Numbered from the stretch's first letter, positions 48,931-60,958 are shown. The stretch is 64,000 bases of DNA from Nitrospina sp. UBA6727 (GCA_002454045.1 DKID01000023.1:1-64000); one strand, 5' to 3'. The notes: generated by a model not told the origin, from the sequence alone. Translations and numbers: made by a program.

Positions 48931-49659
48931 GTGCAAATGGAATTTCCGTTTAGGGCAGTCGCTTTTGATTGGGCGCATACTTTGGTTGACCTAGGGGAAG
49001 AAGATGACCGCGCGCCGTTGCAAAAAGTTTTTGCCTTCCTAAAGACGAAACAAATCCCGTTGCCTAACTTCGAAGACTGTCTGAAAAAATCGCGGGAGCT
49101 GTTTCAATCCATGACGGAACAATCCCGGACGACACACCGTGAGGCGCGTTACGAGGAAGTTTTGCGGTATCTGCTTTTCTATTTTAAAGTTGCTTGGCAA
49201 CGGCGCACTACTCTTTCGGAAATCCTGCAAGTTTATTACGAAGAAGTTTATCGGGGGAGGAAAGTTTTCCCCGAGGTGTCTGCTGTGTTAAAGCAATTGA
49301 GCCAGTGGGGAGTTTCCATGGGGGTCGTTTCCAACACCACGAATCCGGTCGCCATGAAAGAGTTTGAACTGGAAGGTTCGGGTTTGAAAGAATACTTTGA
49401 CTTCACCATTTACTCATCAGGAGTTCCTTTCCGCAAACCGCATCCCTCCATTTTTCAGTTGGCGATAAGCCGTTTTCAGGCGCGACCTTCGCAAATTCTT
49501 TTCGTCGGCGACAATCTTTCCACGGATATTTTGGGAGCCTGCGAGGTGGGGATGAAGACGGCGTGGCTCAACCGCAGGAACGAGCCGGCGGAACTGCGCC
49601 CCGATTATGAATTATGTTCGCTGGAAGATTTGTTGCGGATTCACCCGGTAAATGTATGA
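48931..49659 (+). CDS. HAD-superfamily hydrolase with Ala at the D+2 position
   Basis: GTG 48931 or ATG 48937 can start this protein of about 240 aa. Motif I reads VAFDWAHTLVDLG: the nucleophile Asp is kept, but the acid/base Asp two residues on is Ala, as in phosphonoacetaldehyde hydrolase. Motif II is GVVSNTTNP, motif III includes the Lys of PFRKPHPSIF and motif IV is ILFVGDNLSTDILGA. The cap domain is helical. Ordinary HAD phosphatases need the second Asp, so this may be a phosphonatase-like enzyme or a different lyase or dehalogenase. The stop overlaps rsmE. Confidence 0.85.
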   Translation: MQMEFPFRAVAFDWAHTLVDLGEEDDRAPLQKVFAFLKTKQIPLPNFEDCLKKSRELFQSMTEQSRTTHREARYEEVLRYLLFYFKVAWQRRTTLSEILQVYYEEVYRGRKVFPEVSAVLKQLSQWGVSMGVVSNTTNPVAMKEFELEGSGLKEYFDFTIYSSGVPFRKPHPSIFQLAISRFQARPSQILFVGDNLSTDILGACEVGMKTAWLNRRNEPAELRPDYELCSLEDLLRIHPVNV

Positions 49660-50405
49660 GCCCCCCGCACAAGTTTTTCGTCGCCGGCGAACAAATCGTT
49701 GCCGATAAAGTGACCCTTGCCGGGTCGGATGTTTCGCATATCAGAACCGTGTTGCGGTTGAAGGCGGGCGACTCAATACAAGTCATCAGTGATTCGGACA
49801 AACGGCTCACGGTGCGATTAGTTGAAGTCAAGACGAAAGAGATTCGCGGCGAAGTCATCGCTTCGGAAACGGTGAACGTCGAATCTCCGTTGGCGGTTCA
49901 CTTGGGACAAGCGTTGATCATGGGTAGCAAGTTCGACGCGATTTTAAGAAAGTCGGTGGAGTTGGGCGCGCGTTCCGTCACCCCTTTGATGACCGAGCGT
50001 TGCGTGACAAAAACTCATCAGCGGGCGGCGGAAAGAAAAATCGAACGCTGGAACAAAATTGCGTTGGAAAGTTGCAAGCAATGCGGTCGTACTCAAATTC
50101 CTAAAGTGGCAGACGGCGGCGTTGCAACCTTGGAAACTTTTTGCCGCGACAACGACCGTCAAGACCTCAAGTTCGTCTTTTGGGAGTTGGAGGAAAAACG
50201 GACTCTCAAAGACATCGCGCCGAATACGCAACCGCGCTCCGTCGCTCTTTTGATTGGGCCGGAGGGAGGATTCAGTCAAGCCGAAATTGCGAGTGCCCGC
50301 GAATACAATTTTCAAACGGTGAGTTTGGGGCCGCGGATTCTGCGAGTGGAAACCGCCGCCGTGGTGGCTTTGTCCCAGTTGCAATCGCTTTGGGGTGACC
50401 TATAA
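49656..50405 (+). CDS. rsmE: 16S rRNA (uracil1498-N3)-methyltransferase RsmE
   Basis: ATG 49656 overlaps the HAD stop (ATGA). The protein of about 249 aa has an N-terminal PUA-like domain (FVAGEQIVADKVTL) and a SPOUT/trefoil-knot C-terminus: LGQALIMGSKFDAILRKSVE, ALLIGPEGGFSQAEIASARE and SLGPRILRVETAAVVAL. These are the diagnostic RsmE blocks. It methylates U1498 in the ribosomal decoding region. It is co-transcribed with the HAD gene and scpA. Confidence 0.94.
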   Translation: MSPPHKFFVAGEQIVADKVTLAGSDVSHIRTVLRLKAGDSIQVISDSDKRLTVRLVEVKTKEIRGEVIASETVNVESPLAVHLGQALIMGSKFDAILRKSVELGARSVTPLMTERCVTKTHQRAAERKIERWNKIALESCKQCGRTQIPKVADGGVATLETFCRDNDRQDLKFVFWELEEKRTLKDIAPNTQPRSVALLIGPEGGFSQAEIASAREYNFQTVSLGPRILRVETAAVVALSQLQSLWGDL

Positions 50406-51198
50406 CGTTATGACGTATCGATGCAAACTTGACATTTTTGAAGGTCCCTTGGACCTGCTCCTTCATCTGATTAAGGAGCAGAAGATGGATATCTACGACA
50501 TCCCCATCGCCGAAATTACCCGACAGTATATGGCTTATCTGGAGATGATGCAGGAATTGAATCTCGAACTAGCCGGAGAATATTTGGTCATGGCCGCTGA
50601 ACTGACGCGCATCAAGTCGAAAGTTTTGCTCCCTGCTCCCGAAGCGGACGACGAATGGGATGCGGATGGCGGAGAAGACCCGCGCGCGGAACTAATGCGC
50701 AGGCTCCGGGAGTATCAACGTTATCGCGATGCGGCGTTTGAGTTGAGGATGAAAGAACATGATCAAGCGCAGATTTTTGTGCGCGGCGGCGAGATTGAAA
50801 TTGAGGACGACGGCGAAGCGAAAGAGTTGGTCGATACATCGGTTTTCGATTTGTTCAAAGCCTATCAGAAAATCATGGACGCTAAATCCTTCGCAAAGGA
50901 TTACGAAATTGAAATCACCGAGATGTCGGTCACGGATCAGATGCAGTACATCCTGGAAATTCTCAACGCTTCCGAAAGCGTTACGTTTGAATCCATGTTC
51001 ACGGTGTTAAACAAAAAGCAGGAAGTTATCGTGACGTTTCTTGCCGTGCTGGAATTAATGCGTCTCAAATTATTGCGCGTTCAACAAGCCAATCACTTCG
51101 AAACCATCCGCATTTATAAGTCCGCCGACCAAGCAACCCAAGACGCAATCTTGCAAGACTACCACCGCGCCGTGGATTCCGAATCATCCGAACATTGA
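50395..51198 (+). CDS. scpA: Segregation and condensation protein A (ScpA)
   Basis: This 267-aa kleisin has KLDIFEGPLDLLLHLIKEQK, then IAEITRQYMAYLEMMQ and EYLVMAAELTRIKSKVLLP as the SMC-binding N-terminus. The C-terminal winged helix has VTFLAVLELMRLKLLRVQQ. It closes the SMC ring with ScpB during chromosome organisation. GTG 50395 overlaps rsmE, and ATG 50410 is an alternative. scpB, usually next to scpA, is not here; the next gene is an unrelated lipoprotein. Confidence 0.94.
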   Translation: MTYNVMTYRCKLDIFEGPLDLLLHLIKEQKMDIYDIPIAEITRQYMAYLEMMQELNLELAGEYLVMAAELTRIKSKVLLPAPEADDEWDADGGEDPRAELMRRLREYQRYRDAAFELRMKEHDQAQIFVRGGEIEIEDDGEAKELVDTSVFDLFKAYQKIMDAKSFAKDYEIEITEMSVTDQMQYILEILNASESVTFESMFTVLNKKQEVIVTFLAVLELMRLKLLRVQQANHFETIRIYKSADQATQDAILQDYHRAVDSESSEH

Positions 51199-51222
51199 GC
51201 GACGAAGCCGTTCACAATAAAG

Positions 51223-51249
51223 TTGACATTCCGGTCGGCTCCGTATAAT
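51223..51249 (+). promoter_or_regulatory. Candidate promoter for the TPR lipoprotein
   Basis: A consensus TTGACA (51223-51228) and a consensus TATAAT (51244-51249) have a short 15-nt spacing. They lie 52 nt before ATG 51301. Confidence 0.5.
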
Positions 51250-51300
51250 TTGCTGACCGTCGATGACAACTTATCGCTAATCAAATCGGGTGGAACGGAT

Positions 51301-52059
51301 ATGTCGCCTGCCAGCATTTTTCCCCGCGTTATTCTAGTTGCGGTTTTCCCCCTCGCCTTAATTCTCAACAGTTGTAGCTATCTTCCCTGGGCTGATAAAA
51401 ATAAAAAGGGCAATGATGACTTGGCTTTCGAGGAAGGTTTTCCGTTTGAAGACGAAAGCAAAGAAGCGGACTCTAGTGATAGACGCCGCGGGGATGATGG
51501 TTCCAGCGAGGATAATTTTTTTGCGGGGAGTCAGGGATTCTCCGATGGGAACACCGCCGCGAATGAATTGAAAGATGATGTCGAAAATCTTCAAAGCCAA
51601 CAGGAAATGCTAATCAGCAAAGTTCGCGAACTGGAAGAGATTTTGAGTGCCCGCGGTTCCGAGACCAGCGTTGCGAAAGAAAATATGGGCGGCGTCGCAT
51701 CATACGACAAGGCTCTGGTTGCTTATTGGGACAAGAATTATGACGAGTCCGTTTCGCTGTTCCAAAATTTAAGCAAGAACAATCCTCCCGAAAAACTCAG
51801 AGCCAATATCGTTTTCTGGATTGGCGCCAACTACGCGGCGTTGAAAATGTATGACGACGCGATCCTTCAGTTTGAGACGGTTTTGAATGAGTTTCCCAAC
51901 GGCAACAAGGTACACGATTCTCGCTATATGATCGGCAGAGTTTATTCCAAAAAAGGAGAGACCGCGCGCGCGATTGAAATTCTGGAGGACGCCTTGAAGA
52001 AGAATCCTCCCGACGATGTGCGCGGGAAAATCCTTTCGCAACTAAACCGGATTCAGTAG
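51301..52059 (+). CDS. CpoB/YbgF- or BamD-like TPR lipoprotein
   Basis: ATG 51301 (MSPASIFPRVILVAVF) is chosen because it begins a type II signal ending in the lipobox LILNSC. The mature protein has a short acidic linker, a coiled coil (about 95-125, LKDDVENLQSQQEMLISKVR) and then three TPRs (YDKALVAYWDKNYDESVSLF, YDDAILQFETVLNEFPNG, ARAIEILEDALKKNPPDD). This is the order of CpoB, the periplasmic partner of TolA and PBP1B. No tol-pal genes adjoin it, so a more general envelope role is possible. It has its own promoter. Confidence 0.82.
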   Translation: MSPASIFPRVILVAVFPLALILNSCSYLPWADKNKKGNDDLAFEEGFPFEDESKEADSSDRRRGDDGSSEDNFFAGSQGFSDGNTAANELKDDVENLQSQQEMLISKVRELEEILSARGSETSVAKENMGGVASYDKALVAYWDKNYDESVSLFQNLSKNNPPEKLRANIVFWIGANYAALKMYDDAILQFETVLNEFPNGNKVHDSRYMIGRVYSKKGETARAIEILEDALKKNPPDDVRGKILSQLNRIQ

Positions 52060-52126
52060 TTCCAAAGTTCCAACCGCCGCGGCGGCTTGAGGTCGCGTTT
52101 CTTCCGGAACTCTTTGTTCCCTCGGT

Positions 52127-54578
<2,452 letters not shown>

Positions 54579-54636
54579 AATTTTCACGGGCGCATTGGAA
54601 TAAATTTCGGATGACGTCGCGCTTCCGTAATGCCCG

Positions 54637-55827
54637 TCAGTTTTTGACTTTGCCAAATAATTTTTTGCAGAACTCAACGGCCGTCGTCATAAAACCGATG
54701 CATGCCTCTGTGAATTTGAAGGGCAACTCCTTTTGCATTTTATAAACCACATAAACAACCACGACGGTCAGAATTATGTTCGGTATCCAGACCGAGGTGT
54801 AGGAATGGATTGCGCCAATTCTGCCCAGGTTCTGGGTCAAAATGAAACCTACATAATAAATCACGATAACAAACACGGCGACTCCGAAGCTGCCTGATTT
54901 ACCGGAGCGGCTTGACTTGATACCCAGCGGTGCGCCGAGGAAGGCGAAGAGCAGGCAGGTAAAGGGAATGGAAAATTTTTTACTCAACTCCACTTCCAGT
55001 TTAGATGTGGCGATGCCGTTTTTTTTCAGCGCCATGATTTTTTCTTTAGTTTGCGCGAGCGATAGTTCCCGGTTTCCAGCAAGAGCTTTTTTCTCCAACC
55101 GTTCCGTGTCAGGGAGACCGAGGTTCATATCGTATCGGTCAAAATTTAGAGTCCGATAATCGCCGCCGTCGTTGCTCAATTTATGGATGGTCCCGTTGCT
55201 GAGTTTAAGTTGAATTTTGAGAGTTTCTCGATTGGGGAATATGACCCCCTGTTTGGCGGTGATGATTTGTGAGTTTCCATCGTTGCTGGTGTCGGCGATG
55301 AACACACCTTCGAGCAATGAATTTTGATGGCGTTTTTTCACCAGCAGAATTAGGTCTTTGAAGTCCCGGTTGAACACGTTAGGTTTGATGTCAACATTTG
55401 CCCGGTTCTTGATGATGTCATAAACCAGAACTTTGTAAGATTGGTTGCCCCAGGGGAGAGCCCAGAACATCACAACGTTCGCCGCCAAATAACCGACGAG
55501 CGAAAAAAACAGGACGGGTTTCATCAATTGCAAAAAACTTAAGTTGCAGGCTTTCATTGCAACCCATTCGTTGTTGGCTGAAAGTTGATTGAAAGTAACC
55601 ACCGATGCCATGAGGACGGACATGGGAATAGTGATGGCAAGAAAAGCGGGAGATAGGTAGATCATCATCAGCATTATTTCCACGAAGGAAACGCCGCGAT
55701 TGACGATCATTTCCGCCATAAACAAAAACTTGTCCAGATAGAGAACCATCGTTATGGCGAAAATACTAATCAGGAACATCTTCATTAGTTCCCAGAAAAT
55801 ATATCTATCAATTGTTTTGAAAAACAT
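54637..55827 (-). CDS. lptF: LptF/LptG-family LPS export permease
   Basis: ATG 55827 (MFFKTIDRYIFWELMKMFLI) matches the normal LptF start. An in-frame TTG at 55902 would add 25 residues. The protein of about 396 aa has six transmembrane segments (three before and three after a large periplasmic beta-jellyroll domain) and DRYIFWEL at the N-terminus. LSKKFSIPFTCLLFAFLGAP begins the second membrane half. It forms the inner-membrane gate of the Lpt LPS transporter with LptB. A single permease is seen here, and the partner is elsewhere. Confidence 0.88.
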   Translation of the reverse strand: MFFKTIDRYIFWELMKMFLISIFAITMVLYLDKFLFMAEMIVNRGVSFVEIMLMMIYLSPAFLAITIPMSVLMASVVTFNQLSANNEWVAMKACNLSFLQLMKPVLFFSLVGYLAANVVMFWALPWGNQSYKVLVYDIIKNRANVDIKPNVFNRDFKDLILLVKKRHQNSLLEGVFIADTSNDGNSQIITAKQGVIFPNRETLKIQLKLSNGTIHKLSNDGGDYRTLNFDRYDMNLGLPDTERLEKKALAGNRELSLAQTKEKIMALKKNGIATSKLEVELSKKFSIPFTCLLFAFLGAPLGIKSSRSGKSGSFGVAVFVIVIYYVGFILTQNLGRIGAIHSYTSVWIPNIILTVVVVYVVYKMQKELPFKFTEACIGFMTTAVEFCKKLFGKVKN

Positions 55828-55959
55828 TTCGAAGAGGCTACCTTTGGGCGATGCAGACCGGCCGGAATTTTTAACAAGGAAACGGACGATTTCTTTTCGC
55901 AAACTCCCTCATTATACTATACCCCGACTTTCGCATCGCACCGCGTCCGCGCAAATCTA

Positions 55960-56844
55960 ATGCCTAACGCAACCAAAAATTATCAGCGCAAAAGATTGCC
56001 GCGTTGGTTGAAAACTCGGCTTCCAAAAACCCGCAAGTTTTTTCAATTAAAATTTCTTCTACAGGAAACTGGATTGAACACGATTTGCGAATCGGCGTCG
56101 TGTCCCAACATCGGCACCTGCTGGGATGCGGGAACTCTGACCTTCATGATTCTGGGAGAGTCTTGTACTCGCGCCTGCCGATTTTGCGACGTCCCTACAG
56201 GTCACCTTAATTTGCCTGACCCGGAGGAACCAAACATGGTCGCCTCATCGCTTTCGCGGTTGGACTTAAAGTTTGCGGTGATAACATCTGTGGACCGTGA
56301 CGATTTGCCGGACGGCGGGGCAGGGCACTGGGTCAAAACAATTGGCGCGATTAGAGATCGTTGCCCAGAGATTAAAATCGAAGCGCTACTTCCAGACTTT
56401 CAAGGGAACGAGGAACTTATCCAGCAAGTGTGCGAAGCCCGCCCCGATGTGCTGGCTCATAATCTTGAAACGGTGGAGTCGCTTCAAAAGCAAGTGCGCC
56501 CGCAATGCCGTTATGAATGGTCGCTCAGCACTTTGAAGACGGCGACCAAAACCCGCGGCGTCATCGTGAAGAGTGGACTCATGCTGGGTCTAGGGGAAAA
56601 AAATGAGGAGGTGATCCAAACGATGCAAGACCTTGTCGGCGCAGGTTGCCAAATCCTTTCACTCGGACAATATCTTAAGCCTTCGCCGAACCACATTGAG
56701 GTCGCCGAATTCATTCACCCCGATCGCTTTGCAGAGTATAAGGAAATTGGCGAATCGTTGGGACTGAAACATGTGGAGGCGGGACCGCTCGTGCGTAGTT
56801 CCTACTTGGCAGATAAGCAGGCACGCGCGGTGGAGTCGGATTGA
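55960..56844 (+). CDS. lipA: Lipoyl synthase
   Basis: This 294-aa radical SAM enzyme inserts two sulfurs into octanoyl groups. The auxiliary cluster ligands are in CESASCPNIGTCWDAGTLTF. The SAM cluster is in ESCTRACRFCDVPTG (C-x3-C-x2-C). The C-terminal RSSYLADKQA carries the Ser ligand. Length and order are those of LipA. It is divergent from the LptF gene. LipB is not in the window. Confidence 0.97.
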   Translation: MPNATKNYQRKRLPRWLKTRLPKTRKFFQLKFLLQETGLNTICESASCPNIGTCWDAGTLTFMILGESCTRACRFCDVPTGHLNLPDPEEPNMVASSLSRLDLKFAVITSVDRDDLPDGGAGHWVKTIGAIRDRCPEIKIEALLPDFQGNEELIQQVCEARPDVLAHNLETVESLQKQVRPQCRYEWSLSTLKTATKTRGVIVKSGLMLGLGEKNEEVIQTMQDLVGAGCQILSLGQYLKPSPNHIEVAEFIHPDRFAEYKEIGESLGLKHVEAGPLVRSSYLADKQARAVESD

Positions 56845-56880
56845 AAAAGAACGCGTGAAGGCGACACCGCTTTTGTCTCC

Positions 56881-57213
56881 TTAAATTATTTGCCAATGTT
56901 CCGCGCGCTGATTTTTGGTGGTCATCAATCCACCCGTGTTTTTTATCAGGTTTTCTTTTTGTCGCTTGGAGAGTTTTTTGAGCGCGGACTCTGCTTTTAA
57001 TGCCGAAGACTTGTTTCCAATTTTCTGCTGGAACACCAGTCGCAACGGACCTTTGCCACGAAGAAACCGCGCCGCTTTTTTTCCTCCATCCTGATGTTCC
57101 GAAAAACGCCGGACAACGTCATAGCTGATTCCGGCGTAAAGATGACCGCGACTAGTCCTCACCATATACAAATGCCAGGTCAGATTTTTTGAATCAGAAA
57201 TCTGGGCGGCCAT
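56881..57213 (-). CDS. GIY-YIG domain nuclease-like protein (UPF0213/YhbQ type)
   Basis: This 110-aa protein has WHLYMVRTSRGHLYAGISYD as the GIY-YIG motif (Tyr-x-Val and Tyr-Ala-Gly-Ile). VVRRFSEHQDGGKKAARFLR carries the conserved Arg and His, and RLVFQQKIGNKSSALKAESA carries the metal-binding Glu. Stand-alone small GIY-YIG proteins of the YhbQ group are common, with DNA repair or turnover roles proposed. The ATG directly abuts the msrAB stop, so the two are co-translated. Confidence 0.88.
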   Translation of the reverse strand: MAAQISDSKNLTWHLYMVRTSRGHLYAGISYDVVRRFSEHQDGGKKAARFLRGKGPLRLVFQQKIGNKSSALKAESALKKLSKRQKENLIKNTGGLMTTKNQRAEHWQII

Positions 57214-58368
57214 TCAAATGCCGTCATTCCCGCTGAATAAAGTTGCGAAATCTCCGTAACCTTCCTTTGTTAAATTTTCCGCGGGAATGAATTTTAAGGA
57301 TGCCGAGTTGACGCAATATCTTAATCCTGTCGGCTTGGGACCGTCGCGGAACAGATGCCCTAAATGCGAGTCAGCAGATTTCGAACGCAACTCAACTCGA
57401 ACCATGCTGAAGGTGATATCTCTTTTGCGGACTATGTTTTCCTGCACTAGTGGTCGGGTGAAAGAGGGCCAACCTGTTCCTGATTTGAACTTGTCTTTTG
57501 AACTGAACAGAGGCTCGCCAGAAACGATATCTACATAGATTCCGGACTGCTTATTATCCCAATACTCATTTCTGAATGGAGGCTCGGTACCATTTTTTTG
57601 GGTGACGCGATATTGCAATTTAGTCAGATGATTCGTGGACTTGGTTCGGTTGCCGATCAATGTGTACCGGGGAACATTTTTCTCGTTAAACCCGGTGCGG
57701 GAAATTTTGTACTCCCGGTCTTTCCCCCAGACCTTGGCTATGAACTCATCTCTCCCCGACCCCACGCGATATATTTTGTAGCGGATATAGTTTTTCTTAA
57801 AGAAATCCTGATGATATTCTTCCGCGTCATAAAACGGTCCCGCCTGAACTATTTTCGTGACAATCTTTTTGCTGAAGCGTTTACTGTTGGCGATTTTTTC
57901 TTTCGATGCTTGCGCCGTCTGTTTTTGTCGCTCGTTCTTATAATAGATTCCCGTCGTATATTGTTTTCCCCTATCGACAAATTGTCCGCCCGCATCCGTC
58001 GGGTCAACATTTCTCCAGAAAATTTCCAGGATATCGTTGTAGGAAATTTTTGCTGGATTGAAATATATCTCCACGGCTTCAACGTGCATGGTGGAACCAG
58101 ACGCCACTTCTTTGTAAGTTGGGTTTTTCTTTTTTCCACCCGTGTATCCAGAGATGACTTTTGATATCCCCGGCAGGTCTTCATAAGGATGTTCCATGCA
58201 CCAGAAACAACCGCCCGCAAGAATAGCCGTTTCGGTATTCTCCGCGGCGTCAGACATCTTCTTGGTCGCGGCAGTTTGCGTCGAAGCACTGTCGACATTC
58301 TTTGGCGAAAAAGTTACGAGAAGAAAATAACTTAAAAATATTAAAAGGGCTGCGTAGAGTTTATTCAT
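57214..58368 (-). CDS. msrAB: Exported bifunctional methionine sulfoxide reductase MsrA-MsrB
   Basis: This 384-aa protein starts with a signal or anchor segment (about 5-27), so it acts outside the cytoplasm. The MsrA domain (about 45-205) has [20 protein letters not shown] with the catalytic Cys. The MsrB domain (about 250-375) has [24 protein letters not shown] and [13 protein letters not shown] with the catalytic Cys in RYCVNS. It repairs oxidised methionine of both stereoisomers in periplasmic proteins. The CxxC zinc pairs of many MsrB domains are absent. Confidence 0.95.
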   Translation of the reverse strand: MNKLYAALLIFLSYFLLVTFSPKNVDSASTQTAATKKMSDAAENTETAILAGGCFWCMEHPYEDLPGISKVISGYTGGKKKNPTYKEVASGSTMHVEAVEIYFNPAKISYNDILEIFWRNVDPTDAGGQFVDRGKQYTTGIYYKNERQKQTAQASKEKIANSKRFSKKIVTKIVQAGPFYDAEEYHQDFFKKNYIRYKIYRVGSGRDEFIAKVWGKDREYKISRTGFNEKNVPRYTLIGNRTKSTNHLTKLQYRVTQKNGTEPPFRNEYWDNKQSGIYVDIVSGEPLFSSKDKFKSGTGWPSFTRPLVQENIVRKRDITFSMVRVELRSKSADSHLGHLFRDGPKPTGLRYCVNSASLKFIPAENLTKEGYGDFATLFSGNDGI

Positions 58369-58504
58369 GATAAGTATCCTCGTGATGGGTGTTCGTTCAA
58401 TGTTAGTTCCGTTATTGTAACAAATTCATACTTGTCAAATAACTGTAAAATTATCCGCGGGTCGCGAGCGGCTTTGTCGCGCTCAACTTCATCGCGTGTC
58501 TGCT

Positions 58505-60535
58505 TTAGGACGCGCCGCGGCCTGTCGTGAAGGGCTGATGATGGTGGCAGGCAACGAAAGAATTGCCGTCGCCACTCTTTTCGGGATATCGGCTGGTACA
58601 CTTTTTTGCCAACGTCGAGCCCGACTCTTCGTTTAGATAAATGGGACAGCGGGGATGAAAATGGCAACCCGTCGGGGGATTGAGCGGAGACGGCACATCT
58701 CCCGACAAGGGTTGAAACGGTTTGCGAATTTCCACCGTGGGAACGGAATCGAGCAACGACTTTGTGTAGGGGTGACGGGGATTCTCGAAGAGGTCGTCCG
58801 CCGAAGCTTGCTCGACAATTTTTCCTAGATACATGATGGCTATCGTGTCCGCCATGTAACGTACCACGCTAAGATTGTGACTGATGAAAAGATAGGTCAG
58901 TTGGTACCGCGCTTGTAATTCTTTTAGCAGGTTGAGGACTTGCGCCTGCACCGATACATCCAAAGCGCTCGTGGGTTCGTCCAGAACCAAAAACTCCGGC
59001 TCCAGTATCAAGGCGCGGGCAATGGCGATGCGTTGCCGCTGACCGCCGGAAAACTCGTGCGGATAACGTTCCATCATGGATTCCCGCAGTCCCACTTCCT
59101 CCAAAACCCGCGCGATTTTTTCATTCCTTTCATCGGACGAAAGCATGGGCTGATGAACATCCAATCCTTCCCCCACAATTCTTTCGACGGTCATTCGAGG
59201 TTGCAGAGAACCGAACGGGTCTTGGAATACAATCTGCATATATTTGCGCAACCGTTGCAAAGTTTTGCCCTTCGTGTTCATGATATTTTTATCGTTGAAA
59301 AATATTTCTCCTTGCGCGTCGGCAACCAGTTGTAAGATAGATTCGCCCAGCGTGGTTTTTCCGCAACCGGATTCCCCCACCAGCGCCAGGGTCGCCCCTT
59401 TGGGAATATCCAAATCGATATGATCTACCGCGCGGACGTAATTCACCACGCGAAGAAACACGCCCTTGCGAACGGGGAAAAAAGTTTTTAGATTCCGTAT
59501 TCTAACAAGCGGCTTGTCATCCATCTTGCGGATAGGCAGCGGGGCGGTTGCGCCGCTTCGTTTCGGAACGGTCTTCTTTTCCATCAGGTGGCAGACGGTC
59601 TGATGGTCGCTACTGACGCGGTGAACTTTGCTTTCGCGTTCGCGGCAAACGTCCATGACCTCGGGACAACGGTCGGCAAACCTGCACCCTTCGCCATACT
59701 CGGTGGCGGAAGGCACCGCGCCCGGAATGGTTTCCAGCAACGTGTCGGTTTTCTCAAGTTTGGGAATGGAACTAAAAAGTCTTTGCGTGTAAGGGTGAGT
59801 CATGTTGTGAAAAATTTGTTCGCGGCTGCCATACTCCGCCACGCGTCCTCCGTACATGATGCACACATCGTCGGCCATCTGGTTGACGATTCCCATATCG
59901 TGAGTGATCAACAAAATCGCCATGCCGGTTTGTTTCTGCAGATCGCTCATTAAGTTTAAGACCTGCGCCTGAATCGTGACATCCAGCGCGGTGGTGGGTT
60001 CATCGGCGATGAGCAATTTTGGTTCGCAGGCCAGAGCCATGGCGATCATGACTCTTTGTTTCATCCCTCCCGAAAGTTGGTGCGGGAAATCATCGATGCG
60101 TTTGTGGGGATCGGGGATTCCCACCCGCGCGAGAAGTTTAACGGCTTGCTCCCTGGATTTTCCTTTCGCGATTTTTAAGTGTTGCCGCAAAGGTTCTTCA
60201 AGTTGGTCGCCGATGCGAAACAAAGGATTCAAGGAAGTCATCGGTTCCTGAAAAATCATAGCGATGTCGTTCCCCCGCAGGCTTTGCATTTCTTCACGGT
60301 TGAGTTGAAACAAGTCCCGCCCGCGAAAACGAATTTCTCCCGTTGGGTGATAACCGTTTTCGGCGACCAGCCTGATGATTGAAAACGCGGTCTGAGTTTT
60401 TCCGCAACCGGACTCCCCCACCAACGCCAAGGTTTTCCCCTGTTCCAGGTCGAAAGAAATGCCATCCACCGCCCGGGCAATTTTCCCCGCGCCGGCGTGA
60501 AAATGAGTCGCGAGATTTTTAATAGATAACAGCAT
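58505..60535 (-). CDS. Fused duplicate ABC ATPase of a peptide transporter (YejF-like)
   Basis: ATG 60535 is chosen; a TTG two codons upstream is less likely. The protein of about 676 aa carries two ABC ATPase domains. The first has Walker A GESGCGKTQTAFS, signature LSGGMKQRVMIAMAL and Walker B LLIADEPTTALD. The second has GESGCGKTTLGES, FSGGQRQRIAIARALILEPE and LVLDEPTSALD. Each is followed by the Opp/Dpp C-terminal CxxxxxxC-type region (CRFADRCPEVMDVC, CHFHPRCPI). This matches YejF, energising oligopeptide uptake. The permease lies just beyond an inserted AT-rich segment. Confidence 0.93.
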   Translation of the reverse strand: MLLSIKNLATHFHAGAGKIARAVDGISFDLEQGKTLALVGESGCGKTQTAFSIIRLVAENGYHPTGEIRFRGRDLFQLNREEMQSLRGNDIAMIFQEPMTSLNPLFRIGDQLEEPLRQHLKIAKGKSREQAVKLLARVGIPDPHKRIDDFPHQLSGGMKQRVMIAMALACEPKLLIADEPTTALDVTIQAQVLNLMSDLQKQTGMAILLITHDMGIVNQMADDVCIMYGGRVAEYGSREQIFHNMTHPYTQRLFSSIPKLEKTDTLLETIPGAVPSATEYGEGCRFADRCPEVMDVCRERESKVHRVSSDHQTVCHLMEKKTVPKRSGATAPLPIRKMDDKPLVRIRNLKTFFPVRKGVFLRVVNYVRAVDHIDLDIPKGATLALVGESGCGKTTLGESILQLVADAQGEIFFNDKNIMNTKGKTLQRLRKYMQIVFQDPFGSLQPRMTVERIVGEGLDVHQPMLSSDERNEKIARVLEEVGLRESMMERYPHEFSGGQRQRIAIARALILEPEFLVLDEPTSALDVSVQAQVLNLLKELQARYQLTYLFISHNLSVVRYMADTIAIMYLGKIVEQASADDLFENPRHPYTKSLLDSVPTVEIRKPFQPLSGDVPSPLNPPTGCHFHPRCPIYLNEESGSTLAKKCTSRYPEKSGDGNSFVACHHHQPFTTGRGAS

Positions 60536-60569
60536 ATTCAAGAAGACCTTTCCAGAGCCGAAGAACTCA

Positions 60570-60785
60570 CTAGGAGCGATGCTCCTTTTTTAGATAGTCT
60601 TTTGGATACAATCCCTTTCCTTTACCGTACAAAGCAGAAACATAATCTTTTGGCTTTGGCATAACAATGGCGGTTTCACCCTTAACCACGACAAGTAATT
60701 CATCGCCGCCTTTGACGCACATAGCCTCCCTTGCCTCCTTTGGCAAGACCAACTGGTTTTTTGACGACAACTTAACCGTACGCAT
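60570..60785 (-). CDS. AbrB/MazE/SpoVT-type antitoxin-like DNA-binding protein
   Basis: This 71-aa protein has the AbrB swapped-hairpin pattern: VKLSSKNQLVLPKEAREAMC, then GDELLVVVKGETAIVMPKP. The C-terminal tail (about 50-71) is of the type that clamps a PIN-domain VapC toxin. No toxin gene follows: the ABC ATPase begins 35 nt downstream. It therefore looks like an orphan antitoxin or a regulator of its island. A TTTACTT/AAGTAAA dyad 36 nt upstream of its start is the likely autoregulatory operator. Confidence 0.85.
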   Translation of the reverse strand: MRTVKLSSKNQLVLPKEAREAMCVKGGDELLVVVKGETAIVMPKPKDYVSALYGKGKGLYPKDYLKKEHRS

Positions 60786-60821
60786 AGTTCTTTCCTCTTT
60801 TTAAGCAATCAACCGCTTTAC

Positions 60822-60839
60822 TTTACTTTAATAAGTAAA
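60822..60839. promoter_or_regulatory. Inverted repeat upstream of the AbrB-type gene
   Basis: TTTACTT and AAGTAAA are perfect 7-bp arms around TAAT. The half-site TTTACT also forms the dyad at 61021-61057, implying one regulator for both promoters. Confidence 0.6.
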
Positions 60840-60935
60840 ATATGAAAATCCATTTTTTTCTATTATAAGCTCGTTGGAGACTTGAACACGGCAGGGAGTC
60901 AAAGGTTTTCTAGAGAGATTGAGCCAATGGCAGTT

Positions 60936-60958
60936 AAGGATCCCTAAAGGGGTTCCTT
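60936..60958. other. Imperfect hairpin in the island gap
   Basis: AAGGATCCC and GGGGTTCCTT form a stem with one mismatch around TAAA. It is not followed by a T-run. The remaining 60840-61020 region shows no coding sequence; a TTGACA at about 60969 has no matching -10. Confidence 0.35.
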
